Of a stretch of DNA of 64,000 nt, positions 9,998 to 19,675 are shown piece by piece. Numbering within the stretch: position 1 is the first letter of the stretch; each line of letters opens with the position of its first letter. A program made the translations under genes and the position numbers. The stretch comes from Flavobacteriaceae bacterium (GTDB taxonomy: Bacteria; Bacteroidota; Bacteroidia; Flavobacteriales; Flavobacteriaceae). Below the pieces are notes generated by a model, which saw only the letters and a program-made list of their open reading frames with translations, was not told the DNA's origin and ran no database searches. The stretch spans positions 124,001 to 188,000 of the forward strand of contig JAKITV010000002.1 in NCBI GenBank assembly GCA_021647885.1, read 5' to 3'.

Positions 9998-10654
9998 ATG
10001 CATAAAAACGAGATTAACCTACTTATTATTGAGGACGACTCAATTAGTGCAGAAGCTTACGCAAACATTGTAAATACAATACCCAATATTGCCTTTAGTA
10101 TATGTTTTGCTAAAAATTGTGATGAAGCCGTAAAGCAAATAAAACATAAAAAGTTTCACGTAGTATTGTTAGATTTACAGTTGCTAGTTTCAAAAAACGA
10201 ACGTTATGTTTGTGGAGAAGATTTAGGGCTTTTAATAAGAAAGACGCATACTAAAACTAAAATAGTTGTGTTAACTAATATTACAGACCCTTTAAGAGTT
10301 CGCAGTATTATTGAAGAAATTAATCCTGAAGGCTTTATAATAAAAACAGATATTAGACCGCAAAGTTTAATAGATGCAATAGTAATTGTTTTGAGTAATG
10401 AAATATATTACAGTAAAACAATAAAAGCGTATTCTAATAAAGTAAATTTAAACGGAATAGTTATAGATGATTTTGATAGGCAAATATTATATCATTTATC
10501 AATGGGAGAAAAGCTTAAAGATATTCCAAAATTTGTTGCATTATCTAAAAGAGCCATCGAGGAAAGAAAAACCAAGTTAAAGACATTATTTGATGTTAAA
10601 AAAGGGAATAATTATAATTTGGTAAAAGCAGCAAAAATGGCAGGTTTTATTTAA
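9998..10654 (+). CDS. Response regulator with C-terminal LuxR/NarL-like helix-turn-helix (orphan)
   Basis: Receiver-like INLLIIEDDSISAEAYANIV, VVLLDLQ, KIVVLTN; C-terminal HTH-like DFDRQILYHLSMGEKLKDIPKFVALSKRAIEERKTKLKTLF. No kinase next to it. Confidence 0.8.
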   Translation: MHKNEINLLIIEDDSISAEAYANIVNTIPNIAFSICFAKNCDEAVKQIKHKKFHVVLLDLQLLVSKNERYVCGEDLGLLIRKTHTKTKIVVLTNITDPLRVRSIIEEINPEGFIIKTDIRPQSLIDAIVIVLSNEIYYSKTIKAYSNKVNLNGIVIDDFDRQILYHLSMGEKLKDIPKFVALSKRAIEERKTKLKTLFDVKKGNNYNLVKAAKMAGFI

Positions 10655-10724
10655 TCCCCAAATGATGAAATATCAATTTTTTAAATACTAAATGGTTGTG
10701 TTTTGGAATTTGAGATTAGAGTTT

Positions 10725-13115
10725 TCACTTTTTTGTTTTATCTTCTTCTGGTATAATCCTAAAGGTTGGTTCTTTCAAAACCATTTTATTGGCAATACTT
10801 CTTTCTAAAGATAACAGTAATGAAGGTAACAATAATAAATTGGCTAACATGGCAAATAGTAAGGTTGCCGATACCAATGCGCCAAGTGCAACTGTACCAC
10901 CAAAATTAGAAATGATAAAGACAGAAAACCCAAAGAATAAAACTATGGAAGTATAAAACATACTCACTCCTGTTTCGCGTAAAGCAGCATAAACCGATTT
11001 GCGTATTTTCCAATGATTTGCTTGTAGCTCTTGTCTGTATTTTGCCAAAAAATGGATGGTGTCATCTACAGATATTCCAAAAGCAATACTAAAAACCAAT
11101 ATTGTTGAAGGCTTAATAGGCACACCTAAATATCCCATTAATCCTGCTGTTATTAGTAATGGAATTAAATTCGGAATTAACGATACAATAATCATCCTGA
11201 ATGACCTGAACATGTAAGCCATAAATAATGAAATTAAAAAAATAGCTAATGATAATGAAAGTATTAAGTTGTTCACTAAATATTTGGTTCCTTTTTGAAA
11301 CAAATAAGCTTTACCTGTTAATGACACATTGTATTTGTCTTTAGGTAGTACTTTATCTATTTTATTTTGAAGTTTCTCTTCTATGCGCTCCATTTTATCG
11401 ATTCCTATATCCTTCATAAAGGTTGTAATTCGAGCATATTGTCCTGTGCTATCCACAAAGTTTTTTAGCAAATCCACATCTGAAGAAGAATTTTTAGCAT
11501 AAGATAAAATGAAGCTATTTTCTTGAGACGTTGGGAGCTGGTAATATTTTGGATTACCGTTATAGTAGGCTTGTTTGGAATATTTTATCAAGCTTACAAC
11601 TGATATAGGTTTTGATAATTCTGGAGTTTCAATGATTAAATCTTCCAACTCATTCATCCTCTTTAGCGTAGCGAGTTTCATTACGCCTTTTTTACGCTTG
11701 GTATCTATCATTATCTCTAAAGGCATAATGCCATTAAATTCTTCTTCAAAAAAACGAATATCTTTGAAAAATTCAGTTTTTTGAGGCATATCTTCTATAA
11801 GACTTCCAGATATTTTTATTTGATAAATCCCAATAATACTGGCAACCAATAGAATTAAAGATGTGATATAGATTGTTATCTTTCTATATTTTACCATACG
11901 TTCCATCCAATCTACAAAAGCGTTAATCCAACGTTTATTTAAATGCTCTAAATGTTTGTCTTTAGGCATTGGCATAAAACTGTATATAATAGGAATTATG
12001 AGCAAACACAATATAAATATTGCCAGAATACTTAAAGATGCTACTGTGCCAAATTCGGTTAGTAATTTACTATCTGTAATAATAAAAGTAGCAAACCCAG
12101 AAGCTGTAGTAACATTGGTCATTAATGTAGCATTTCCAATTTTTGTAATTACTCGCTGTAAGGATTTTGCTTTATTGCCGTGTTTTTGTACTTCATGTTG
12201 ATATTTGTTAATAAGAAAAATACAGTTGGGGATTCCTATAACAATAATTAGTGGTGGAATTAAAGCTGTGAGTACAGTGATTTCGTATTCCAATAATCCA
12301 ATAATTCCAAAAGTCCACATTACTCCAATTAATACCACAACTATGGAAATGATTGTTGCTCTAAACGATCTAAAAAAGAAAAAGAAAATTAGCGATGTAA
12401 CAAATAAAGCAGCAATAATAAAAGTGCCAATTTCATCAATAATATTTTGAGAATTAAGTGTGCGAATATAAGGCATTCCCGAAACCCGAACATCTAGATT
12501 ATACGTGTTTTCAAATGCTTCAATTTTTGGGATAAGTTTATCTACAATAAAATCTTTTCGGGCAGCAGTATTAACTATTTCTTTATCTAAATAAATTGCC
12601 GAACGTACTGTTTTAGTTTCTTTATTAAATAAAAAATTATCGTAAAAAGGATATTGTTCAAAAAGCTGTTTTTGTAATGTTTCTAATTGTGCAGAAGAAG
12701 TAATGGAATCTTTTATAAAAGGCTCTAAATCAAATTGTTTTTTAGCTTCATTCTTTACAAGTTTTTGAAGATCACCAATTGAAATTACGGTTTCAACTTC
12801 ATTATAAGTTTTAAAACTGTCGGAAAGCTTATTCCAAGCATTTAATTTTTCAATGGTAAACAAAGAAGAATCTTTAACGCCAAGAACTATTAAATTGCCT
12901 TCTTCGCCGAAAATTTCAAGAAACGTGTTGTACTTTATATTTTCTTTATGGTCGTCTGGTAAAAGATTAGCTTCGGTATAAGTAAAACGCATCTTTTCCC
13001 ACTGCAATCCAAAAAATAAAGTTGCCACAGCAATACTGATTAATATCCCTACTTTATTCCGTAGAATTAATCGTGCAACAGTTTCCCAAAAACCTACCGA
13101 AAATAGTTTTGCCAT
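10725..13115 (-). CDS. MMPL/RND family transporter
   Basis: 796 aa, 12-TM-like layout with two large loops, GISVDDTIHFLAKYRQEL motif. Confidence 0.9.
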   Translation of the reverse strand: MAKLFSVGFWETVARLILRNKVGILISIAVATLFFGLQWEKMRFTYTEANLLPDDHKENIKYNTFLEIFGEEGNLIVLGVKDSSLFTIEKLNAWNKLSDSFKTYNEVETVISIGDLQKLVKNEAKKQFDLEPFIKDSITSSAQLETLQKQLFEQYPFYDNFLFNKETKTVRSAIYLDKEIVNTAARKDFIVDKLIPKIEAFENTYNLDVRVSGMPYIRTLNSQNIIDEIGTFIIAALFVTSLIFFFFFRSFRATIISIVVVLIGVMWTFGIIGLLEYEITVLTALIPPLIIVIGIPNCIFLINKYQHEVQKHGNKAKSLQRVITKIGNATLMTNVTTASGFATFIITDSKLLTEFGTVASLSILAIFILCLLIIPIIYSFMPMPKDKHLEHLNKRWINAFVDWMERMVKYRKITIYITSLILLVASIIGIYQIKISGSLIEDMPQKTEFFKDIRFFEEEFNGIMPLEIMIDTKRKKGVMKLATLKRMNELEDLIIETPELSKPISVVSLIKYSKQAYYNGNPKYYQLPTSQENSFILSYAKNSSSDVDLLKNFVDSTGQYARITTFMKDIGIDKMERIEEKLQNKIDKVLPKDKYNVSLTGKAYLFQKGTKYLVNNLILSLSLAIFLISLFMAYMFRSFRMIIVSLIPNLIPLLITAGLMGYLGVPIKPSTILVFSIAFGISVDDTIHFLAKYRQELQANHWKIRKSVYAALRETGVSMFYTSIVLFFGFSVFIISNFGGTVALGALVSATLLFAMLANLLLLPSLLLSLERSIANKMVLKEPTFRIIPEEDKTKK

Positions 13116-13185
13116 AGCTTATTTTGATGGCGCAAAGGTATATAATTAGAGCAAAAAAAATGAGTAAAAACAGCTTGTTTATCTG

Positions 13186-14475
13186 TTATTTTTCTAAACT
13201 AATGTTAAAAGTAAATTTGAATGCAAAATTGTCTCCAAACTCTGGGAGATGATAGGCTCCGTATCGATAGGCAAAGCTCAATCCAAAACCAAAAAACAGT
13301 TTATTGATTTCGAATCCAGATTCAGAAAAACCTTTTTCAAGCGTATTAAAGCTTATATTTTCATGTCTATCAATATTGTTCATATCGCCAATTGCATATC
13401 TAGATATTAAAACCAGTTGAGGTTTAAACCAAGGCGAAATATTAAATGGTTTTAATTTGTGTTTTATTTGAAGTGTAGCAAACCTATCTGAAAAGAATTC
13501 ATTAAAATACATTGTTTCAAAACTGTTTATTCCGGCAACCGAGAAGCGTTGGAGTATCGTTTCTTTATTTACATTATTAGGATATGCATGGTATAAATGG
13601 GTAATAGGAACATCGCCATTAGCTATTCCGCTTGTGAGAACAATTTGAGTTGAAGCTTCATTTTTATAATCGAATTGCTGTATAACTCTAAAGTCTAATT
13701 TCGAAAAATTAAAATCCCCATTAATAATGTTTGCAAAGCTTTTAGTGTATTGAAGTGTGAATTTTGGGTAACCATATATGGTTTCGGTATTGTTTGAAGC
13801 TTGATCAAACTCACTAAACGGGCTCCATTGTGCTGCAACCTTTAGAAGGCTTAAGTCAAAATTAGTAAAGTTTTGACTACTATTTGGTCGAAAAGTATAA
13901 TTATATGTTGGGTCTATTTTATTAAGAGAAAATTGTATTTCGGTTAATATTTTTGTGTGTAATTGATGTTCGATGATTAACGTTTTAGAAATGTTTTGAT
14001 GGAACAAATCAATATTTAATAAACGAGGTTCGAAGAACTGAAAAAATCGTTTGTCTGTCAAAAAGGTTGAGCTACCAGTTTCTTCCAGATCTTCTGTGTA
14101 AAATAAACTAATCCATGTGTTTGTTTTTTTAGCAATATTTAAACCTCCACCAAAACTGTATTTAAATCTATGATCGAGAAAGCCGTAAACTGTATAGCCT
14201 TGTAGCCTAAAATTCTCAGAGAAGGTTTCATTAGTAACTCCCCCTAGTCCTGTTCTAAAACCTTCGTGCTGATTAAATTTTATAAGATACCTTAAATCGA
14301 AGTTAAAATATTTAGTTGGGAAGTAACCATTTCCTAAATAATTTACAAATTCTGCTTTTTTTATGGAGTCGTTAGTTGTTTGGGATTTTGTGCCTAAAGT
14401 ATCGATATTTTGTGCCTGACTTTTGCAAACTAATGCTGTAAAAAAAATAAAAAGCCAGTAGTATTTCATTAACAA
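13186..14475 (-). CDS. Outer membrane barrel protein resembling the C-terminal part of DUF5686 proteins
   Basis: Signal peptide; NYLGNGYFPTKYFNFDLRYLIKFNQHEGFRTGLGGVTNE and FGLSFAYRYGAYHLPEFGDNFAFKFTFNISL segments. Confidence 0.6.
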   Translation of the reverse strand: MLMKYYWLFIFFTALVCKSQAQNIDTLGTKSQTTNDSIKKAEFVNYLGNGYFPTKYFNFDLRYLIKFNQHEGFRTGLGGVTNETFSENFRLQGYTVYGFLDHRFKYSFGGGLNIAKKTNTWISLFYTEDLEETGSSTFLTDKRFFQFFEPRLLNIDLFHQNISKTLIIEHQLHTKILTEIQFSLNKIDPTYNYTFRPNSSQNFTNFDLSLLKVAAQWSPFSEFDQASNNTETIYGYPKFTLQYTKSFANIINGDFNFSKLDFRVIQQFDYKNEASTQIVLTSGIANGDVPITHLYHAYPNNVNKETILQRFSVAGINSFETMYFNEFFSDRFATLQIKHKLKPFNISPWFKPQLVLISRYAIGDMNNIDRHENISFNTLEKGFSESGFEINKLFFGFGLSFAYRYGAYHLPEFGDNFAFKFTFNISLEK

Positions 14476-14515
14476 AAATCTGTAATATTATTGAGTTGCC
14501 CTAAACATGTATGTT

Positions 14516-14956
14516 CTAACTAAACCATGTATTCCAAGGAATCATTGCAAGGACAAGTAATAATGATAACGTATAAAAAATTGCAATAGTTTTAAATTTT
14601 GACGTAGAGGTCAACTTCTTTTTATGTTTAGAATAACCTAAAGTAATTAATATTACAACAAGTATCATTGTAAAGGGATGTTCAATAATATTAGATCTTA
14701 GTGCACTATTCTTCATAATACCTCCCATTCCTTCCTCACTAATATGACTTAAATAATCTGATACAAAAAATAAGATTACTCCTATAATTAATTGAATATG
14801 CATCACAATTAAAGTAAATAACGAAATTCTAAAATCTTTAGCATGATACTCCTTTTTAGCAAAAAATTTAATAAGTGCATTAAGTGTCGCCAATATTAAA
14901 ATAAGCAATACTAAATAAGCCCAATACGAATGTAATATTTTAACTGTGTTGTACAT
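14516..14956 (-). CDS. Four-TM membrane protein, cytochrome b-like family
   Basis: 146 aa with four hydrophobic helices and conserved-looking histidines (LHSYWAYLVLL, MHIQLIIGVILFF, EHPFTMILVVIL). Confidence 0.55.
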   Translation of the reverse strand: MYNTVKILHSYWAYLVLLILILATLNALIKFFAKKEYHAKDFRISLFTLIVMHIQLIIGVILFFVSDYLSHISEEGMGGIMKNSALRSNIIEHPFTMILVVILITLGYSKHKKKLTSTSKFKTIAIFYTLSLLLVLAMIPWNTWFS

Positions 14957-15020
14957 AATATGTTAAATTAATTAGTGATTTATTATTTGATTTCCAAAAA
15001 TAGTGAATTTTAATTATAAA

Positions 15021-15046
15021 AAAACCTGCTCGATCGAGCAGGTTTT
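15021..15046. terminator. Perfect 26-nt palindrome, terminator-like
   Basis: AAAACCTGCTCGATCGAGCAGGTTTT, fully self-complementary with a T-run. Confidence 0.55.
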
Positions 15047-15061
15047 AGATATTTAAGAACA

Positions 15062-15223
15062 ATGAAAATATTAGTCGAACAAAGTATTGAAATTTATAAT
15101 CAAATTAGACCTCATAAATCATGTAGCTTGCTTACTCCAAAGCAAATGCACAAACAAAATAAAGTGAACATCAAAACCTATAAAAACAAAAATCTGCGAG
15201 AGTTGCAACTCTCGCAGATTTAA
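15062..15223 (+). pseudogene. C-terminal remnant of an IS3-family transposase (OrfB-like)
   Basis: 53-codon ORF MKILVEQSIEIYNQIRPHKSCSLLTPKQMHKQNKVNIKTYKNKNLRELQLSQI*; IYNQIRPHKSCSLLTPKQMH matches the YN..RPH..L...TP..vh tail of IS3-type DDE transposases. Confidence 0.7.
15190..15221. terminator. Perfect 32-nt palindrome, bidirectional terminator-like
   Basis: AAATCTGCGAGAGTTGCAACTCTCGCAGATTT; downstream of the 15280 gene and overlapping the end of the IS3 remnant. Confidence 0.6.
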
Positions 15224-15279
15224 AAACTGTCTTTGTATAAACCTGTAATGGTTATTTAGGACTAGTCATTAATTAATTT

Positions 15280-16932
15280 TTATTGTAGCACCCACACTCC
15301 TCCTGTTTTTATCAAACTCATGCTTTCATCAGCAACAGATCCAATATATGTAACAAATGTAAGTACATATTTCTGTCCTTCTTGCGCAGATGGATCTATA
15401 TTGTCTAAAAGAGCATTAAACGCTTCAAGTAACATGTCATCACTCCAAAAGTTATCACTTGATGGTCTTCGATCAAAGCTGCCAAAGAAACCTACATTAT
15501 CGGCAGGTCCAGGATAGATAGTACTAAACGTATCTGAGATGAATGAAACATCGGCACCTGTTAATGTATATCTAATAGTATTATCAGGAACCCATGAATC
15601 TCCATCATGTCCAAATTGTAAAGTAGTACTTATTACAGATGAGTGAGGCGTCCATTCGCCATCTATTACAGTATATTGATTACCTCTTGTTTGAGTACAA
15701 AAACATGAGGTTGAAAAATATTTATAAACGACAATTATCTGGTCTTCTTCCTGACCAAAAGCAAACGGGTTATTAATAGATAAGAAAGTAGGAATATAAG
15801 CATCAGCAGGTGTTGAACTGCTAAAGTTGTTAAACCTTCCCGGTTCTCCAGAATTTTCACCCATAGAATCGTAATCTGCTTTGCTTAAATAATAAACATC
15901 GTCAGCCAGTTCCCAACCTCCATCATAAACATAATAATCACCTTTGTTATTAGCATCGCCATCAACACCAAGTGTTTTTATAGCAAAAGACTCTATACGC
16001 CATCTTGCAGCTGCCACATCATCAGACGCATATTTAAAAGCCACATGAATTACTTGATCATCATAAGCAGAAAAGTCGAAGTCTTCAGATAAGGTTAAAC
16101 TCCCATATAAAGTTTTATCAAAATCAAAGGTCGTCCAAGTCGCTGCTGTATGGTCTCCACCAGTAGTATAATCTGTAGATATAATAATATCAATTGATTC
16201 AGGTTCTGCACCAAAAAAATCAATTTCTTGATTAATTTGAAACTTCAAATCTGTTTCTCCAGTCAAATCAATTTCTGGTGAAATTAACCAATCCTCATTA
16301 GCAAAAGCACCGCCATCCCAACCTGATCCTTGAACATTACCAGATCCAGCACTCCAACCTTGAGCACCAAGTACATCTATGTTTTCAAAATCATCAAAAT
16401 TAGCAGGAAAAGAAGCTTGATAAAGATTGGCTAATCCAACAACTGGGTCGTTAAAATACTGGTCGTAATCTGCACGTACTAGTTGACCTTCAACTGGACT
16501 TGCAATAGCTGCGTCCAGAATGTCTGGTATAAAATCGTTAGGATCTATATTGGGGTAAAACCCAAACGCGTCACTTCCTGATGTTGCATAATCGTCATTT
16601 GTTAATTGATAAGTATCAGCTCCTGTAAAATCGCTAACACCTTCAGCATTTCCTATATATAAATTATAGCCAACTAAAACAGAGGATCCCTCTCCCCAAA
16701 TTGGATATAAATCATTTAAAAATCCTGGTAGAATTGCTTTAGCATCATCTTCCGAACTAAAGTTTCCAAAATTTAAATCCAAATCTTCATAATCTTCACT
16801 TGTTAATGTATATTCAGCACTTCCAACAATAGGGTTGTCTCGAGCATCTATTTCATCGTATATATCTTCTATAGGATTACAACCTGTAAAGATTACTCCT
16901 ACAATAGCTAATAAGTATATTATTCTTTTCAT
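15280..16932 (-). CDS. Lipoprotein with choice-of-anchor J / cleaved-adhesin-like domain and internal repeats
   Basis: Lipobox FTGCNP; FPANFDDFENIDVLGAQGWSAGSG...EDWLISPEIDL; repeated YxLTxxDY motifs. Confidence 0.75.
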   Translation of the reverse strand: MKRIIYLLAIVGVIFTGCNPIEDIYDEIDARDNPIVGSAEYTLTSEDYEDLDLNFGNFSSEDDAKAILPGFLNDLYPIWGEGSSVLVGYNLYIGNAEGVSDFTGADTYQLTNDDYATSGSDAFGFYPNIDPNDFIPDILDAAIASPVEGQLVRADYDQYFNDPVVGLANLYQASFPANFDDFENIDVLGAQGWSAGSGNVQGSGWDGGAFANEDWLISPEIDLTGETDLKFQINQEIDFFGAEPESIDIIISTDYTTGGDHTAATWTTFDFDKTLYGSLTLSEDFDFSAYDDQVIHVAFKYASDDVAAARWRIESFAIKTLGVDGDANNKGDYYVYDGGWELADDVYYLSKADYDSMGENSGEPGRFNNFSSSTPADAYIPTFLSINNPFAFGQEEDQIIVVYKYFSTSCFCTQTRGNQYTVIDGEWTPHSSVISTTLQFGHDGDSWVPDNTIRYTLTGADVSFISDTFSTIYPGPADNVGFFGSFDRRPSSDNFWSDDMLLEAFNALLDNIDPSAQEGQKYVLTFVTYIGSVADESMSLIKTGGVWVLQ

Positions 16933-16943
16933 AATTTAAATTT

Positions 16944-19520
16944 TTAAAAATTAACTTTTACTCCTAAATTAAACGTTCTACCATTTCCAAACCAAACAAG
17001 TGCTGTTGCAGCGTTAGAAGCACTACCATCTAAAGCATCTGCAATATATTCGGAATCAAAAACATTATACATTCTTGCAGTTAAAATAGCTTCAAAATCA
17101 GAAAAATCAAAACTATGTCTTAAAAAAACATCAAATGTACCATAATCAGGTAATTTCCAAGCTTCTGGTGCACCTTCTGTAGTTCTACGAGTTGGATTGT
17201 ATCTAGCATACAAATTATCGAAGTAATTATAATCAACAATAAAATTTGTTCTTGGCATTACTTCTAAATTCATCCCAAGTGCCATTGTAGTTTGAGCAGC
17301 ATCACCAACACGAAGGTCTTTAATAAAAATGTTAACAGTGTCAATAAGGTTTTGGTCTTCATCAAAAATTTGAACATCCGTTAAATCGTTTTGCCATCTC
17401 CAATCTCCAAAAGATGCCATTCCTGTAAGTGTTAACTTATCGGTTGCTTTATATACAAAATCTAATTCTATTCCTCTATGCAAAGCATTAACTCCTAAAA
17501 TATTTGCTGATGCAAAAGTACCATCTGGTTGTTCGAAGGAAATTGATAATGATCTATCCTCCCATAGTGTACTATATAAGTTTACGTTTGCTGCAAACTT
17601 CTCCCCTCTTAATCCGTAACCAAGCTCAAAACTTGTAATTTTTTCGTTTTCTGCATTAGCATTTATGTCTACATTATTAAAATTAGGAAAAACAGTTCTG
17701 AAATTTGGTGCTTTTTCAAAATATCCAATATTAGCAAATACATTATGCTTTTCTTTAAATCGATAATTTGCTCCTCCTTTAGCACTATATCCAAAAAAGT
17801 TATAGCGGTCTGTTACTTGTAAAGGGTCACTATCTAAATAGTTAAAAAAATCTTCTCTTACATAAGATGTGTTAGAAATAGCTAAATTTGCAAAGGTATT
17901 TAAGTCTTCGTTTACATCGTACTCTACTTGTCCGAAAACTCCTAACCAGTCAACTAAGCCATTGTTATTGTAAGATATCTTATCTCCAACTTGAGCAAAA
18001 TTCATAGGATTGTTTTCATTTCCATCATCAAGAACAAATTGTCCTCCTAATAAATCGGTAACCTCTTGAAAATGGATTCCTTTATAGCTTCTCCAGTCCA
18101 ATCCGCCTAATAAAACTAAATCGTCGGTTAAATTCGTTTTTAAAGTTGAAAGCAATCCATACCAATTGTGATCATTTCTTGAAGCTCTTAAAGCTGCAGA
18201 AGAACCATTGGCTCCATTTGCAATATTTTCATCTACAATTCTGTCAAAATCTAAAGGACCATAATTACCTATTCTATAATCAGGACTATTAAATTTAAAT
18301 CTGCCATCACCTTCAAAACCAGCACCAGCATCTAAATCACTACCTAGAGTTCCACCACCACCACCAGATCCCCAAGAGGCATAAAGTGCTGTGGAAAGAC
18401 TTGTTCTTTCACTAATTGTCCAGTAATGATTTAAAGACAATTGTGGTTTGTTGTAAAAGTTGTCTTCAATATTTGTGACTTGACCATTTTTATAACCCCA
18501 ATCTGGGTTGTATTTAATTCCTCTTTCACTCTCTCTATATGCAGAAATTAAGCTTCTATTTTGTCTTTGTCCATGTCGTTGTTTTGCTCCAAAAGCTGTA
18601 AAAGACAATTTATGACTATCATTAATTCTATTAGATATATTTAGAAAATAAGAAACTGAAGTAAATTCCGTTCCATCTACATAACCATCACCATCTGTCT
18701 TATCTGCAGAAACTGTAACAGCAAATCCATTTTCCATTAAACCTGTAGAATACATTAATCCAAACTTTCTACGACCATCATTTCCCACATCTGCAAAAAC
18801 GTTTCCACCAGCTTCTACATCTGTAGTTTTTGTAATAATATTAATTGTACCACCAATAGAAGGTACTGCTAATTTTGAAGCTCCCAAACCTCTTTGTACT
18901 TGCATCTGGCTTGTTACACCGCCTAAACCAGCCCAGTTAGACCAATATACACGACCGTTTTCCATATCGTTTATTGGGATACCATTAATTAATACGGCAA
19001 CATTTACTGAAGAAAAACCTCTAACATTAATTCTACCATCTCCAAAACCACCTCCTGCTCTTGTTGCAAAAATACCTGGAGTAGATTTTAAAATTTCAGG
19101 AAATTCTTGAGCCCCTAATTTTAATTCTATATCAGCTGCTTTAACTGTAGATACCGCAACTGGGGTTTTTCTATCGACCGCTACAGAGGCAATGATGTGA
19201 ATTTCGTCTAATCCAAAAGAACTTGGCTCTAGAGCAATAGTTCCAAGATCGATATCACCTGTAATAGAAATCTCTTTATCTAAAAACCCTACATAAGTAA
19301 TTACAATAACTGCATTGCTTGAGCGTGTCTTTAAAGTGAAGTTTCCATCAAAATCGGCAGAAACTCCATTTGTAGTTCCTTTTTCGATTATGTTTACTCC
19401 TGGAAGAGGAGTTGAAGTTTCGGAATCTATAATAGTTCCTGTAACTGTACTTTGTGCTATGGCGGCAGTAGAAAATACCATCGCGATAGCCATTAATAAA
19501 AATTGAGTAATTTTTTTCAT
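16944..19520 (-). CDS. TonB-dependent receptor with carboxypeptidase-regulatory-like domain
   Basis: Signal peptide; STVTGTIIDSETSTPLPGVNIIEKGTTNGVSADFDGNF; plug FPEILKSTPGIFATRAGGGFGDGRINVRGFSS...VLINGIPIND; barrel with C-terminal TFNLGVKVNF. Confidence 0.94.
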   Translation of the reverse strand: MKKITQFLLMAIAMVFSTAAIAQSTVTGTIIDSETSTPLPGVNIIEKGTTNGVSADFDGNFTLKTRSSNAVIVITYVGFLDKEISITGDIDLGTIALEPSSFGLDEIHIIASVAVDRKTPVAVSTVKAADIELKLGAQEFPEILKSTPGIFATRAGGGFGDGRINVRGFSSVNVAVLINGIPINDMENGRVYWSNWAGLGGVTSQMQVQRGLGASKLAVPSIGGTINIITKTTDVEAGGNVFADVGNDGRRKFGLMYSTGLMENGFAVTVSADKTDGDGYVDGTEFTSVSYFLNISNRINDSHKLSFTAFGAKQRHGQRQNRSLISAYRESERGIKYNPDWGYKNGQVTNIEDNFYNKPQLSLNHYWTISERTSLSTALYASWGSGGGGGTLGSDLDAGAGFEGDGRFKFNSPDYRIGNYGPLDFDRIVDENIANGANGSSAALRASRNDHNWYGLLSTLKTNLTDDLVLLGGLDWRSYKGIHFQEVTDLLGGQFVLDDGNENNPMNFAQVGDKISYNNNGLVDWLGVFGQVEYDVNEDLNTFANLAISNTSYVREDFFNYLDSDPLQVTDRYNFFGYSAKGGANYRFKEKHNVFANIGYFEKAPNFRTVFPNFNNVDINANAENEKITSFELGYGLRGEKFAANVNLYSTLWEDRSLSISFEQPDGTFASANILGVNALHRGIELDFVYKATDKLTLTGMASFGDWRWQNDLTDVQIFDEDQNLIDTVNIFIKDLRVGDAAQTTMALGMNLEVMPRTNFIVDYNYFDNLYARYNPTRRTTEGAPEAWKLPDYGTFDVFLRHSFDFSDFEAILTARMYNVFDSEYIADALDGSASNAATALVWFGNGRTFNLGVKVNF

Positions 19521-19675
19521 ATTAAAAATTAAGATTGGTTTGTTTTTATGGCAAAATTATGTAAAATTAATTACATACTATTAACTAAACGTTAACAAAT
19601 TTTACCAAGGTTGAAGATACTAATATTTTGCAAAACTAAAACGTTTTCGCTATTAAAATTATTATCAGAGTTTTT

